Part shown: piece by piece, positions 1 through 12,040 of the stretch | Numbering within the stretch: position 1 is the first letter of the stretch | Layout: each line of letters begins with the position of its first letter | Position numbers and translations under genes: made by a program | Origin: Rutidosis leptorrhynchoides | Taxonomy: Eukaryota > Streptophyta > Magnoliopsida > Asterales > Asteraceae | Direction: 5' to 3' | Assembly: GCF_046630445.1 (NCBI RefSeq) | Contig: NC_092335.1 | Coordinates: 7,297,501 to 7,361,500, forward strand | Length of the DNA stretch: 64,000 bases | The notes under the pieces: generated by a model | Seen by the model: only the letters and a program-made list of their open reading frames with translations | Database searches by the model: none | Told to the model about the DNA's origin: nothing

Positions 1-1488
1 CAATTATGAATATTATTAGTATGAGGATGAAAATAATAAAAGTATTGCTCTTCATTACTATTGATATTAGTATCATTTCTATTAGTATAGTAACACATTA
101 AAAATTTGTAATACCATTATTATTGTTATAAGTATTATCTGAACATTATCATTATTATTTTATTTAAAATTATGTTTATTAACAGTGATGTTATTAATAT
201 TATTAAAACTTATTATCATTACTAAACATTTGTTTAAGTTATCCTTTTAAAACAAAAAGTATTACGATTATTAGTAATAACAATATCATTATTATTAAAA
301 GTGTTATGAAGATAAAAATAAAAGTTTTAAAAATATTATTATAAGTATATATTAACTACATTGACAAATTATTTTAAAAATACTCATATATAACAAATTA
401 GGCATTTTTACTATAACACTAAACAGATATACATATATATAACTATAATAATATAAATTATTTGGAAGATATATGCAAATTAAATATATATAATATATAA
501 ATTAAGATTGAATAAATAAATTTGTTTAAGTTACGATTATATGTATTAATAAATATACAATTATTATAGGTTCGTGAATCCGAGGCCAACCTTGCATTGT
601 TCAGTTGTTCACTGCCGTCATATGTATTTTTACTACAAAATACAGTATAGTGAGTTTCATTTGCTCCCTTTTTAAATGCTTTTGCAATATATATTTTTGG
701 GACTGAGAATACATGCGCTGCTTTTATAAATGTTTTACGAAATAGACACAAGTAATCGAAACTACATTCTATGGTTAGATTATCGAATTGAATATCACCC
801 TTTTTAGTATGGTAATCTAAGAATTAGGGAACAGATACCCTAATTGACGCGAATCCTAAAGATAGATCTATCGGGCCCAACAAGCCCCATCCAAAGTACC
901 GGATGCTTTAGTACTTCGAAATTTACATCATGTCCGAAGGAGGATCCCGGAATGATGGGGATATTCTTAAATGCATATTGTGAATGTCGGTTACCAGGTG
1001 TTCAATCCATATGAATGATATTTTTGTCTCTATGTATGGGACGTATATTTATGAGAAATGGAAATGAAATTCTTGTGGTCTATTGAAATGATGGAAATGA
1101 TTATTTATGTAAACTAATGAACTCACTAACCTTTTGGTTGACACTTGAAAGCATGTTTATTCTCAGGTACGAAGGAAATCTTCTGCTGTGTAATTGCTCA
1201 TTTTAAAGATATTACTTGGAGTCATTCATGACATATTTCAAAATACGTTACATTCGAGTCATTGAGATCATCAAGATTATTATTAAATCAATTATAGTTA
1301 GATATATTATAAAATGGTATGCATGCCGTCAACTTTCGTTGAAATGAAAGATTGTCTTTTCAAAAACGAATGCAATGTTTGTAAAATGTATCATAAAGAG
1401 GTCAAGTACCTCGCGATGTAATCAACTGTCGTGAATCGTTTATAATTGATATGGACTTCGTTCGAATGGATTAGGACGGGTTTCTATA
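1..1488 (+). mobile_element. N1 element, 5' LTR (left part outside window)
   Basis: Bases 1-1488 match 8121-9608 at a constant offset of 8120, with about 20 substitutions counted by eye (roughly 1.5 percent). The right boundary is set by the tRNA-iMet-type primer binding site at 1491-1502, two bases after the LTR. This copy ends TA where the 3' LTR ends CA, a probable C-to-T decay. The short ORF at 458-751 (-) recurs in the other LTR and is not a credible gene. The LTR contains modules found in all Tekay-type LTRs of this window (about 656-716 and 1122-1174). Confidence 0.9.
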
Positions 1489-1490
1489 GT

Positions 1491-1502
1491 TGGTATCAGA
1501 GC
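1491..1502 (+). promoter_or_regulatory. N1 primer binding site (tRNA-iMet)
   Basis: TGGTATCAGAGC is the usual complement of the plant initiator tRNA-Met 3' end. It lies two bases after the LTR, as in the other Tekay elements here. It starts a leader (about 1491-1650) shared with N2 and with the autonomous element. Confidence 0.93.
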
Positions 1503-1919
1503 GGTGGTCTTAGCGAACCAGGTCTTGCATTAGTATGTCTAACTGATAGTCATTAGGATGCATTAGTAAGTCTGGACTTCGACCGTGTCTGCATGTCAAA
1601 AGTTTTGCTTATCATTAGTGTCGAAAATTATTTGCTTATCATCTTTAAAGTCTAGACGCGTCTTACTGCCTCTATTGCATAGACAGTGTATAGATAAATC
1701 CATATCTTAGCGTATCTGTTACTGTAGATTTTATCTGACACGTTTCCTTAGTTCCCTCCATAATATACGGGATCTTCTGTACTATATTTAGGTATTCTAT
1801 GCAATTGGAATATCATCCGATACCCAAAAATCATTTCATATCGAAAATCCTTTATTTAACCGTACAAGACGGAACTCGCAATTAGTTCAAATTCCTTAGA
1901 TTCCGACAACTATTCCGAT

Positions 1920-2315
1920 ATGGATTTTGACTCAAGCTCCGAAGACAGTGTAACCGGAATGGATCAACCAATTAGTCATCGCCAATTCTGGATGAATTGG
2001 GGATGGGTTCGTAGCCTACTTAATCATTGGAGGCAAGAAGAAGGTGATCCCTTTCACCAACCGAATTCACCTCTGGGTGAAGAACCTGAAGCACTTACCG
2101 GCGAACCTGTCCGAAACACCATTTTCTCTCTCATTTCCCGAGTATCTCGTCACGACCATATACTATACCAAATTCTAGATCTTATTTATCCACTTGTCCG
2201 AACTGACAGTCACCCCGGTGTAATAGAAGAAGTCAACGAGCTTCGCGCTCGGGCAGTGGCTTTAGAGAATATGGTGCGAAGGTTACAAACACCAGCAGTA
2301 GCACCAGCAGCATAA
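1920..2315 (+). CDS. N1 ORF0: retroelement upstream ORF, unknown function
   Basis: This 131-residue frame starts about 420 bases after the PBS. The N-terminus is rich in Asp and Ser, the middle has Trp/Arg/His, and the C-terminal third (EEVNELRARAVALENM, about residues 101-117) looks like a short coiled coil followed by an Ala/Pro tail. Homologous but broken frames lie in N3 (11507-12040) and N2 (about 20057-20350). The autonomous element has a Ser/Asp/Glu-rich ORF at the same place. In N3 an upstream ATG extends the frame with Ser/Asp repeats; in N1 that ATG is lost, so 1920 is the first available start. I recognise no known domain. Positional conservation suggests a retroelement accessory protein, but the function is unknown. 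Confidence 0.55.
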   Translation: MDFDSSSEDSVTGMDQPISHRQFWMNWGWVRSLLNHWRQEEGDPFHQPNSPLGEEPEALTGEPVRNTIFSLISRVSRHDHILYQILDLIYPLVRTDSHPGVIEEVNELRARAVALENMVRRLQTPAVAPAA

Positions 2316-2692
2316 ACAGTATCACCATCATCAACATCAACAGTACCATCACCACCACCAACATCAACATTCGCATCCCAAGCCTCAATATCACAATCTA
2401 TATCTCAAACATCAACATCATACGCACCATAGATACCAAGGAGTACCAGCAATGATTAACGATGAAGTATTGATCCATAACTTCATTAATAATCTGCGAA
2501 GAATATGTGGTTCCTAATAGTTTTATAGATTACTTATTCTAGCTCGAACCGGAAATCATATGAGTTTAATATCATATTAACTCATTAGATCCATGATTAC
2601 ATATGAAGAAAAAAATATATGTATATATGTTTTCATAAAGATTGTAATTAAAAATTCTTTTGTACAAACTGTTAATGGTGAAAATATTTTAA

Positions 2693-2709
2693 CGGGTAGG
2701 TAATACCCG
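2693..2709 (+). promoter_or_regulatory. Internal hairpin with polypurine-tract core copy (N1)
   Basis: CGGGTAGGTAATACCCG can fold as CGGGTA/TACCCG with a GGTAA loop. It is preceded by TTAA, so TTAACGGGTAGGTA repeats the sequence next to the 3' LTR (ending at 5640). Equivalent copies lie at 11251-11267, 19631-19647 and 57918-57932, each between ORF0 and the next region. Confidence 0.5.
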
Positions 2710-3779
2710 AGGAATATTCAGATTTCACATTAATAAGTTACACCGTGCATTCTCCAAATCTGATTCAACAGTCATTTACTATCCTACTTACATCCACAGA
2801 AATACGAATCCGTTCACCACAGAATAATCACTTTATTTCAATTTCATATTTGGATTTTGACTTTTCAGAATCTAACAAGTGGCATAATGAAGAAAACATT
2901 GGACAAAATAAGATTTGTTAGAAACAAACAAATTAACTATGAGAAGAATTTTGTTAAGAATCCACGCTAACTGTTCTTAGCTAACTGATTACACTTTATT
3001 TATCGCAATTTAATTATCGCAATTTACATTCTCGTAATTTTATTTATCGTCATTTAATTTTCTGTTATTTACTTTACGCACTTTATTTATCGTCATTTAA
3101 TTTCTGTTATTTTTTTTACGCACTTTAAATATCGGGACACGTATACAAGGTTTTGACATATCATATCGACGCATATATATATATTATTTGGAATAACCAT
3201 AGACACTCTATATGCAGTAATGATCGAGTTCTCTATACAGGGTTGAGGTTGATTCTATAATAATATATATACTTTGAGTTGTGATCGAGTCTGAGACGTA
3301 TACGGGTCACGACACGTATTAATTAATTCGAATGTTATATATTAAACTATATATGAATTATTGGACTATCAACTGTGGACTATCGACTGTGGACTAATAA
3401 CATTGGACAATTAAAATGAATTAAAATATTGATTATAACATATGAAACTAAAAAATTCTTCAAGTTTGCCACTTGATTGCATCTTAAACCTCATTTGTAT
3501 CTTGACGATTATAATTTGCGTTCAAACATTTCATGATTCTTGAAAACACCTCAATCGAGAGGATAAACCAACCGCACTTCATCTACGGAAGAAAAGATCG
3601 ATGCATATAGTTATGCACCTGAAAACACTCGGAACCTGTGTACACGTTTAACACGTGTCTGTTCTAGCTCCTTTGGCATTGTTATTACCGAAAATAACAT
3701 TTCAACTCCTTTTTCCAATTAGCCAATTTTGTCATAGCTTCAGCAAATCAATTTCGACTTCCATTCGAATTAGTCTTAT

Positions 3780-4345
3780 TATAACCTCGATATATAAGTT
3801 TGTCTGTCGTCATCGTTACCGGGGAACCGTTTATAATCCACCACATTAGCAGTAAACTTACCGACAACTTCAGTGATCTTTGACTTTTCGAAGGATCATT
3901 ATATTCATTAAAACCCAATTATATACTCATCCGCATCTTGTAACGAGAATTGTCGTACCAAACACCGAGAATCAGCAATCAATATTTTGAAATCTCGCAA
4001 CATGTCTACATCAACAGTTATATGCAAACATATAACATTTATCTCTTAGAATTATGACCTTCCATTCTAAAATTCTGAAAAGCACCCAGTCTACAAATCA
4101 ATACCACAAATTCTAAAAAAAGCTGAATACAGCAGCAAAAACTGTACACGACCTTAACCGTCGAAATTTTGATGATAAAGAATGGAGTATTGGAAACACT
4201 TAATAGAAAATTTAGTACCGAAAAGCGGATTATGCGGAACTATGAAGGAAACCGTAGAAAAATCACAAAGAATAAGTTTGACTTCAAAGACTCCAAAAGA
4301 TTCAATGCCTGCTGAAGTCTTTAGCGAATATCTTGCTTCTTACTC
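3780..4345 (+). pseudogene. N1 payload region with decayed coding block shared by non-autonomous elements
   Basis: In place of gag-pol the non-autonomous elements carry about 1.2 kb of other DNA. Its 3' half has matching reading frames in three copies: N1 (frame at 4182-4382 after a frameshift), N3 (9604-9792, -) and N2 (about 18165-18620, -). Shared features are a stretch like MLEKLRK followed by a charged helix, a segment with NLTSKDSNDS-like residues, and an end resembling AEIFSEYL. N1 breaks the frame between the two halves. I do not recognise the family. It may be a captured host fragment or a lost retroelement ORF. Confidence 0.4.
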
Positions 4346-5610
4346 TAAACCCTTGCGGACAATAGTCTCCATCATCCTCTGATCTTAGATATTCAAAGAT
4401 ATTATCGTATCTTTCATTATAAATATCCTCCATATTTCTAAAGATATTTTCATAACTATTCTTATCTGAAATCATTAATCTCTTCGCGTATCAGTGCTAC
4501 ATCTTATAGAAACTGTTAGTTTTTATATTCTGTAAACTTTCGAATTTAAAATATGAATGTTATTGAAGTAATGTTGGGAACTGATGCATGAGTTAGTATA
4601 ATATAATGACACTTGATCAACGTGATTATATTACAGTAAGTCATGCTGAGTTTCTTATGGGACGTGATGATTCACAGACCATAACGTTATCACGTGCCAT
4701 GTTACATAACTCTTTCATTCTGCTTAACTTCTGAACATATCAAGAAAATATATTCTTGATAGTTCTATTCTCAGTGATTCTGGAAATTTGACAAATCAAA
4801 TCGTGCTAATAAGTTCTTTCTTGTTTAGAACATGATGTTCATGCGAAACTCCATACTTATGAATTCTGGACCGTTACTCGCTTTACTTGAGAAAAAAAGG
4901 GCAAAGAGCTCCAAAATACAAGAGAAAATATAAAGCTCAATAACAACACTGGGATTACAAACTATGGATATTAATACGTATAGCAATATAAAGACACGGT
5001 GTAATTAAGAATAGTATCACCCCAAGGTAATAGTAGAAGTAAACAGGTTCTTCTGATGGAAGATTGGAAAGAAGGATGACAGAAATGATAATTAGAAAAA
5101 ATATCAAGAATCAGAACTGGATGAAGCATTTCCACAATATTTTGGAAGCAGGAATAGAGGAAGAAAGTATAGGAATGGTGAAAATAATGGAACGGAAGAG
5201 TTTAAATTATAATGGAAATATCAGACATAGCAATCGAGACAGATGATCGCATTTAATTATAGAGATAATCAGATCTTATAGATTTTCAAGATCTTCTTTA
5301 AATCCCTTGAATTCCGGAATTCAATCAAGACGACGTTAGAAGCTAAGACACACCTTATTTTCTAAATTCAACCTTGACTTGTCAAAAGTTAAGACGCACC
5401 TTAAATTCTAAAATCAACTGTGACTACGTCAGCGGTTAAGACGAATTTCATTCACTCATTTTCACTCTTTTATGATAGCTTCATTTGCACTCTTCGAATA
5501 ATCGAATTGTTTTACCCATATTACTCAATGGTAATAAAAACTCTATTTATCAGCTCACAAAAGTCATGAAAACATACTTATTGTTAGCCATGACCACCTC
5601 ACTCAAATTT

Positions 5611-5640
5611 CGGGACGAAATTTCTTTAACGGGTAGGTAC
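5611..5640 (+). promoter_or_regulatory. N1 3' polypurine junction
   Basis: The bases before the 3' LTR read TTTAACGGGTAGGTAC and are followed directly by TGTGACGACCCG. The same junction occurs in N2 (17225 onward, -) and, with AACGGGGAGGTAA, in the autonomous element (53304 onward, -). This is where plus-strand priming is expected. Confidence 0.7.
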
Positions 5641-5804
5641 TGTGACGACCCGGGAAATTTCAACCAAATTTAAACTTAATCTTATATGATTCCGACACGA
5701 TAAGCAATGTCTGTAATGTTGAGTCTCAAAAACTCTGGAACTGTATACATTTGACCCTTGACTAATCCCGACAATTCACGAACAATTGTGTGTAAATAAC
5801 TATG

Positions 5805-5906
<102 letters not shown>

Positions 5907-6379
5907 TGTATATTTTAATTTGAATAAATGTAATACCATTTAACCATTTGAATTAAAATAAGACACAAATAATTGTTGTGATTTAAAATGAATCTATATG
6001 TATAAATATATGATTCCCATGTATGAATATGATTATATGTATAACGTAATCAAATTGAATTAAAAATGTAAAAAAATAACAAAGATATCATTAGGATTAA
6101 TATATAAATAGAGATATGATATTATTATGACTTCATATAGATAAGTATATATAAAAGAACTCTAATAGTAATTATTATATTATAACATTTACAAAAATAT
6201 ATAAATATTCAATATTCAATAAACATACTCATATATAATATATGATATAATTATAATTATTAATGTAATTGCAAGTTGTATTGTTAATATATGTATAATA
6301 ATAAGATAAATAGAGTCACTATATTAAAATGGCTATTAAAAATAAATATTAATGTTAATATCTGTATTATGAATATCAT

Positions 6380-6435
<56 letters not shown>

Positions 6436-7468
6436 ATATGTATTTATATAAATAATTTGATACAATTAAATTGTTATACTATTATGGTTATTAAAAATAA
6501 CCCAATTCCATCTAAAATTATTATCATTATTTTTTTATCATTAACTTTATCATTATTTTTATTATTTCGATATTATTATCATAATTAATTTTAATATATT
6601 GTTTATTTTGTAATATTTTGATTATTGATAGTATTATTATAAATATAAATATATTTATAAACATTAGTAATATTCAATAAATAGATTAAGTATAGATATG
6701 TACAAAGACTGTTAAACATCCCTCTCCACTTTATATTTTCTTCTTCTCCTTCTGTATACTCGTGATATCTCTTTTCTCGATTAAAAAATTTTATATAAAA
6801 CAATAGAGTAGTTCACAGTGTTGGATAAAAATCATTTGAGTATTCTCTATCAATTATCAATTATCAATTATCAATTTTTTTTAAGCTGGAACGAAGAACA
6901 GGTCGATATTTTTTTTTAACCATAACTCAAATCTGTATCATTCTCTAAAATCTATAAATGCAGGGTTACTAGGAATCTGTTGTTTAATCTTTCTGCAAAT
7001 TTTGAGCCTCCAATTCCTTCTCTTGATTTCGAATTTGTGAGTAAAACTTTCGGATTCAAAAAGTCAAACTTATGAACATTTAACAAATTCGAGTTCATAT
7101 GGATGTTTTAAGCTCAATTGACGATTACAAAAGTTTTTATGATCGATTTTAAATACATTGCGTGTTATAATCTGAGTCTAATAAGCTTTTAAAATCGTAA
7201 TCATTAATTTTTTTTTTGTTTTATACAGCGACGGGCCTATGTATATATATATATATATTTTCGTTAATTTATATTTATTTTTTTTCTTTTCTTTCGCTTA
7301 TAATCAAGATCATTACTAGTGTTATGGTTAATTACAAGTTTTAATTGAAATCATGAATTCGTTATTATGGGATTTGAAGTTCCTGGATATAAGTGATACA
7401 AGTGTGAAGAAGATGAACACACAAATACGGGTTATAATTAAATGAGAAGGTTTTAAAATAGAAATCGA

Positions 7469-7539
7469 GCAACAGCCCAGTTGGTTAGAGTGCTGTGTTG
7501 AGTTTCGAGAGGTCTTGGGTTCAATTCCTGCAGGGTGCA
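7469..7539 (+). ncRNA. tRNA-like Pol III segment inside N1 LTR
   Basis: The segment has an A-box-like TGGTTAGAGTGC (7482-7493) and B-box-like GGTTCAATTCC (7518-7528) at tRNA spacing, then TTTTT at 7544-7548, which could end Pol III transcription. Layout resembles plant tRNA-Ile, but the anticodon stem does not pair, so it is not a working tRNA. A related segment lies at the equivalent place of the solo LTR (25415-25482, -). Confidence 0.5.
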
Positions 7540-7580
7540 ATTCTTTTTAAAATAAGATTATGAGGTAGTTTATTTACCAA

Positions 7581-7712
7581 TTTATTATTATTATTATTAT
7601 TATTATTGTTATTGTTATTATTATTATTATTGTTATTGTCATTATTATTATTATTATGATTGTTACAATGATTATTATTATAATTATTAACATTATTATT
7701 AATATGATTTTG

Positions 7713-7770
<58 letters not shown>
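7581..7770. repeat. (ATT)n imperfect microsatellite in N1 LTR
   Basis: Imperfect ATT/GTT repeats follow the tRNA-like segment. N2 (about 14879-14972, 21829-21898) and the solo LTR (about 25016-25190) carry AAT tracts at comparable places. Confidence 0.9.
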
Positions 7771-9603
7771 GTATTAGTGTAATTATTATTAATAAGATTA
7801 CGATTATTATTATATTTATAAGTAAGTATTAGTAAGTAATACCATTATTGATGATATTATTATTAAGTATTAATAAGGCGTTTATCATTAATAATATTAT
7901 CATATAAGTAATGTTATCATTATTAGTATTTTGATTAATATTATTATTATGAAATAATAGAATTTATTGTTTTATTAGTATCATTCGTAAACTTTAATAT
8001 TATTAAATTACTTATAAGTAATATTATCATCATTTAAGTTTTGATCTTTATCGATTTGTTACTAAAATAGGTATAATTATAAAAGTTACCAATTATTATC
8101 ATTATTAGAATATTTAGATACAATTATGAATATTATTAGTATGAGGATGAAAATAATAAAAGTATTGCTCTTCATTACTATTGATATTAGTATCATTTCT
8201 ATTAGTATAGTAACACATTAAAAATTTGTAATACCATTATTATTGTTATAAGTATTATCTGAACATTATCATTATTATTTTATTTAAAATTATGTTTATT
8301 AACAGTGATGTTATTAATATTATTAAAACTTATTATCATTACTAAACATTTGTTTAAGTTATCCTTTTAAAACAAAAAGTATTACGATTATTAGTAATAA
8401 CAATATCATTATTATTAAAAGTGTTATGAAGATAAAAATAAAAGTTTTAAAAATTTTATTATAAGTATATATTAACTACATTGACAAATTATTTTAAAAA
8501 TACTCATATATAACAAATTAGGCATTTTTACTATAACACTAAACAGATATACATATATATAACTATAATAATATAAATTATTTGGAAGATATATGCAAAT
8601 TAAATATATATAATATATAAATTAAGATTGAATAAATAAATTTGTTTAAGTTACGATTATATGTATTAATAAATATACAATTATTATAGGTTCGTGAATC
8701 CGAGGCCAACCTTGCATTGTTCAGTTGTTCACTGCCGTCATATGTATTTTTACTAGAAAATACAGTATAGTGAGTTTCATTTACTCCCTTTTTAAATGCT
8801 TTTGCAATATATATTTTTGGGACTGAGAATACATGCGCTGCTTTTATAAATGTTTTACGAAATAGACACAAGTAATCGAAACTACATTCTATGGTTGGAT
8901 TATTGAATTGAATATCACCCTTTTTAGTCTGGTAATCTAAGAATCAGGGAACAGATACCCTAATTGACGCGAATCCTAAAGATAGATCTATCGGACCCAA
9001 CAAGCCCCATCCAAAGTACCGGATGCTTTAGTACTTTGAAATTTATATCATGTCCGAAGGAGGATCCCGGAATGATGGGGATATTCTTAAATGCATATTG
9101 TGAATGTCGGTTACCAGGTGTTCAATCCATATGAATGATATTTTTGTCTCTATGTATGGGACGTATATTTATGAGAAATGGAAATGAAATTCTTGTGGTC
9201 TATTGAAATGATGGAAATGATTATTTATGTAAGCTAATGAACTCACCAACCTTTTGGTTGACACTTGAAAGCATGTTTATTCTCAGGTACGAAGGAAATC
9301 TTCTGCTGTGTAATTGCTCATTTTAAAGATATTACTTGGAGTCATTCATGACATATTTCAAAAGACGTTGCATTCGAGTCGTTGAGATCATCAAGATTAT
9401 TATTAAATCAATTATAGTTAGATATATTATAAAATGGTATGCATGCCGTCAACTTTCGTTGAAATGAAAGATTGTCTTTTCAAAAACGAATGCAATGTTT
9501 GTAAAATGTATCATAAAGATGTCAAGTACCTCGCGATGTAATCAACTGTTGTGAATCGTTTATAATCGATATGGACTTCATTCGGATGGATTAGGACGGG
9601 TTT

Positions 9604-9792
9604 CTACACAAGGTATTCGCTAAAGATTTCATCAGAAACAGAATCATCAGGATTCTTAATGTACAAGTTTAGTCCTTGTGATTTGTTCAGAGACTCCTTC
9701 GTAGTTTGCTCAATCAGTTTTTCAGTTCCAACTTTTCTGAGCTTTTCCAACATACTATTCTTTATCATCAAACTTCCGACGATTAAGGTCAT
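9604..9792 (-). pseudogene. N3 copy of the shared payload coding block
   Basis: This 62-residue frame aligns with N1 4182-4382 and with the N2 segment near 18165-18370. It has MLEKLRK, an acidic/basic helical run and EIFSEYL near its end. The last codons fall at the N1 insertion boundary, so the true C-terminus is lost. Function unknown; listed because the block recurs in three copies. Confidence 0.35.
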
Positions 9793-11250
9793 TTACATTT
9801 GCCCACAGTTTCTGCTGCTTCATTCAGCTTTTTTTTTTCTTTCAAAGTTCAATGTATTGATTCGTAGGCTGTGTGCTTTTCAAAATTTCAGAATTGAAGG
9901 TCGTAATTCTAGGAGATAATTGTTATATGTATACATATAACTATTGATGTAGAAATACTACGAAATTCGAAATACTGATTGCTGATTCTCGATAATTGGT
10001 ATGGCAATTATTGTTACAGGGTATAGATGTATACATGATGGGGTTTCAATGAATATAATGATTTTTCGAAAAGTCCAAATTCATTGAAGTTGCTGGTAAG
10101 TTTACTGCTAATGTGGTGGAATATAAACGGTTCCCCAGTAACGATGACAACGGGCAAACTTATATATCGAGGTTATAATAAGGCTAATTCGAATGGAAGT
10201 CGAAGTTGATTTACTAAAGCTATGACAAAATTGGCTAATTGGAAAAAGAGTTGAAATGTTTTTTTTGGTAATAACAATGCCAAAGGAGCTAGAACAGACA
10301 CGTGTTAAACGTTTACACAGGTTCCGAGTGTTTTCAGGTGCATAACTATATGCATCAATCTTTTCTTCCGTAGATGAAGTGCGGTTGGTTCAACCTCTCG
10401 ATTGAGGTGTTTTTAAGAATCATTAAAGGTTTAGACGTAGATTGTAATCGTCAAGATACAAATGAGGTTTAAGATGAAATCAAGTGGCAACTTGAAGAAT
10501 TGTTTAGTTTCATATGTTATAATCAATATTTTAATTCATTTTAATTATCCAATCTTGGTAGTCCACAGTTTGCAGTCCACAGTCACTAACTCAATAATTC
10601 ATATATAGTTTATAATATTCGAATTAATTAATACGTATCGTGACCCGTGTACATGTCTCAGACTCGATCACAACTCAAAGTATATATATTATTATCGAAT
10701 CAACCTCAACCCTGTATAGAGAACTCGATCATTACTGCATATAGAGTGTCTATAGTTATTCCAAATAATATATATATGTGCGTCGATATGATATGTCAAA
10801 ACCTTGTATACGTGTCCCGATATTTAAAGTGCGTAAAAATAAATAACAGAAATTAAATGAAGATAAATAAAATTGCGAGAATTTAAATTGCGATAATTAA
10901 ATTGCGATAAATAAATTGCGATAAATAAATTGCGATAAATAAAATGTGATACGGAATTAACAGTTAGCTAGGAACAGTTAGCTAGGAATAGTTAGCGTGG
11001 ATTCTTAACAAAATTTCTTATAATTAATTTGTTTGTTTCTAACAAATTTTATTTTGTCCAATGTTTTCTTCATTATGCCACTTGTTGGATTCTGATAGGT
11101 CAAAATCCAAATATGAAATTGGATGAAAATGGTTATTCTGTGGTGAACGGATTTGTATATTGGTGGATGTAAGTAGGATAATAAACGACTGTTGAATCAG
11201 CTTCGAAGAATGTATAGTGTAACTTATTAATGTGAAATCTGAATATTCCT

Positions 11251-11267
11251 CGGGTATTACCTACCCG
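11251..11267 (-). promoter_or_regulatory. Internal hairpin with polypurine core (N3)
   Basis: Reverse complement of the N1 element at 2693-2709, with the same 6-bp stem and 5-base loop. Confidence 0.5.
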
Positions 11268-11506
11268 TTAAAATATTTTCACTATTAACAGTTTGTACAA
11301 AAGAATTTTTAATTACAATCTTTATGAAAATATACTTACATATATATTTTCTTCAGATGTAATTATAGATTTAATGAGTTAATATAATATTAATCTCATT
11401 TTGATCACTGTTAGATCTAGAATACATAATCTCTAAAACATTAGAGATTACATAAGCATCATGAAGAACGAAGATAATTGATGTAGAACGATACGTAGAA
11501 CGATGA

Positions 11507-12040
11507 TTATATTCGAGGTACAGAATGTGATGTTGAGGCATGGATTGTTGATGGTACTGGTGATGTTGCTGATGGTATTGTTAATGCCGATGATGTTGCT
11601 GAAGCTGGTAAATTTTGCACCATATTCTCCAAATTGATTACTCTAGTGCGAAGTTCGTTGACTTCTTCTATTATTCCTGAATAATTGTCGGTCTGAATGA
11701 GCGGATGAATAAGGTTTAGATTTTTAGATAGAACATAATCGTGGCGAGATATTCGGGAAATGAGGGTGAAAATGGTGTTTCGGACTGATTCGCTGGTAAG
11801 TGTTTCAGGTTCATCGCCAAAAGGTGAATTCGGTTGGTGGAACGGATCACCTTCTTCTCGTCTCCATTGATTAAATCAATTACGAACACATCAGATGAAT
11901 TGGGGATGGATGATTGGTTGATCCATTTCATTTACACTGCTTTCGGAGTTTAGGTGAATATCCATGTCGAAACAGCTGTCAGAATAACTATCGGAATAGC
12001 TATCGGAATCTGAGGGACTCGAACTGGTTGAGGGATTCAT
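11507..12040 (-). pseudogene. N3 ORF0 remnant
   Basis: Read on the - strand from the ATG at 12040, the frame begins with a Ser/Pro/Asp-rich segment containing SDSYSD repeats and continues in register with N1 ORF0. A TGA at 11893-11891 and another stop shortly after interrupt it. The rest keeps the ISRHDY and IIEEVNEL features and runs to a stop near 11507. It shows where the ancestral ORF0 probably started. Confidence 0.5.

Larger units (their letters stand above)
1489..5640 (+). mobile_element. N1 internal region, non-autonomous Tekay-type retrotransposon
   Basis: The 4.15 kb between PBS and 3' LTR has no gag, protease, RT, RNase H or integrase reading frame. In order it holds the PBS and leader, ORF0 (1920-2315), a hairpin with a copy of the polypurine core (2693-2709), an AT-rich noncoding stretch with repeated TTATCG-type units (about 2995-3130), a decayed coding block shared with N2 and N3 (about 3780-4345), and a polypurine junction ending in GGGTAGGTAC just before 5641. 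N3 (9609-12342) and the N2 interior (17225-20720) align with it in the opposite orientation, so this is a real family. Movement would need proteins from an autonomous relative. Confidence 0.85.

Noticed and set aside
7469..7539. Functional tRNA gene
   Set aside because: Promoter boxes are present but the anticodon stem does not pair and the acceptor stem is poor.
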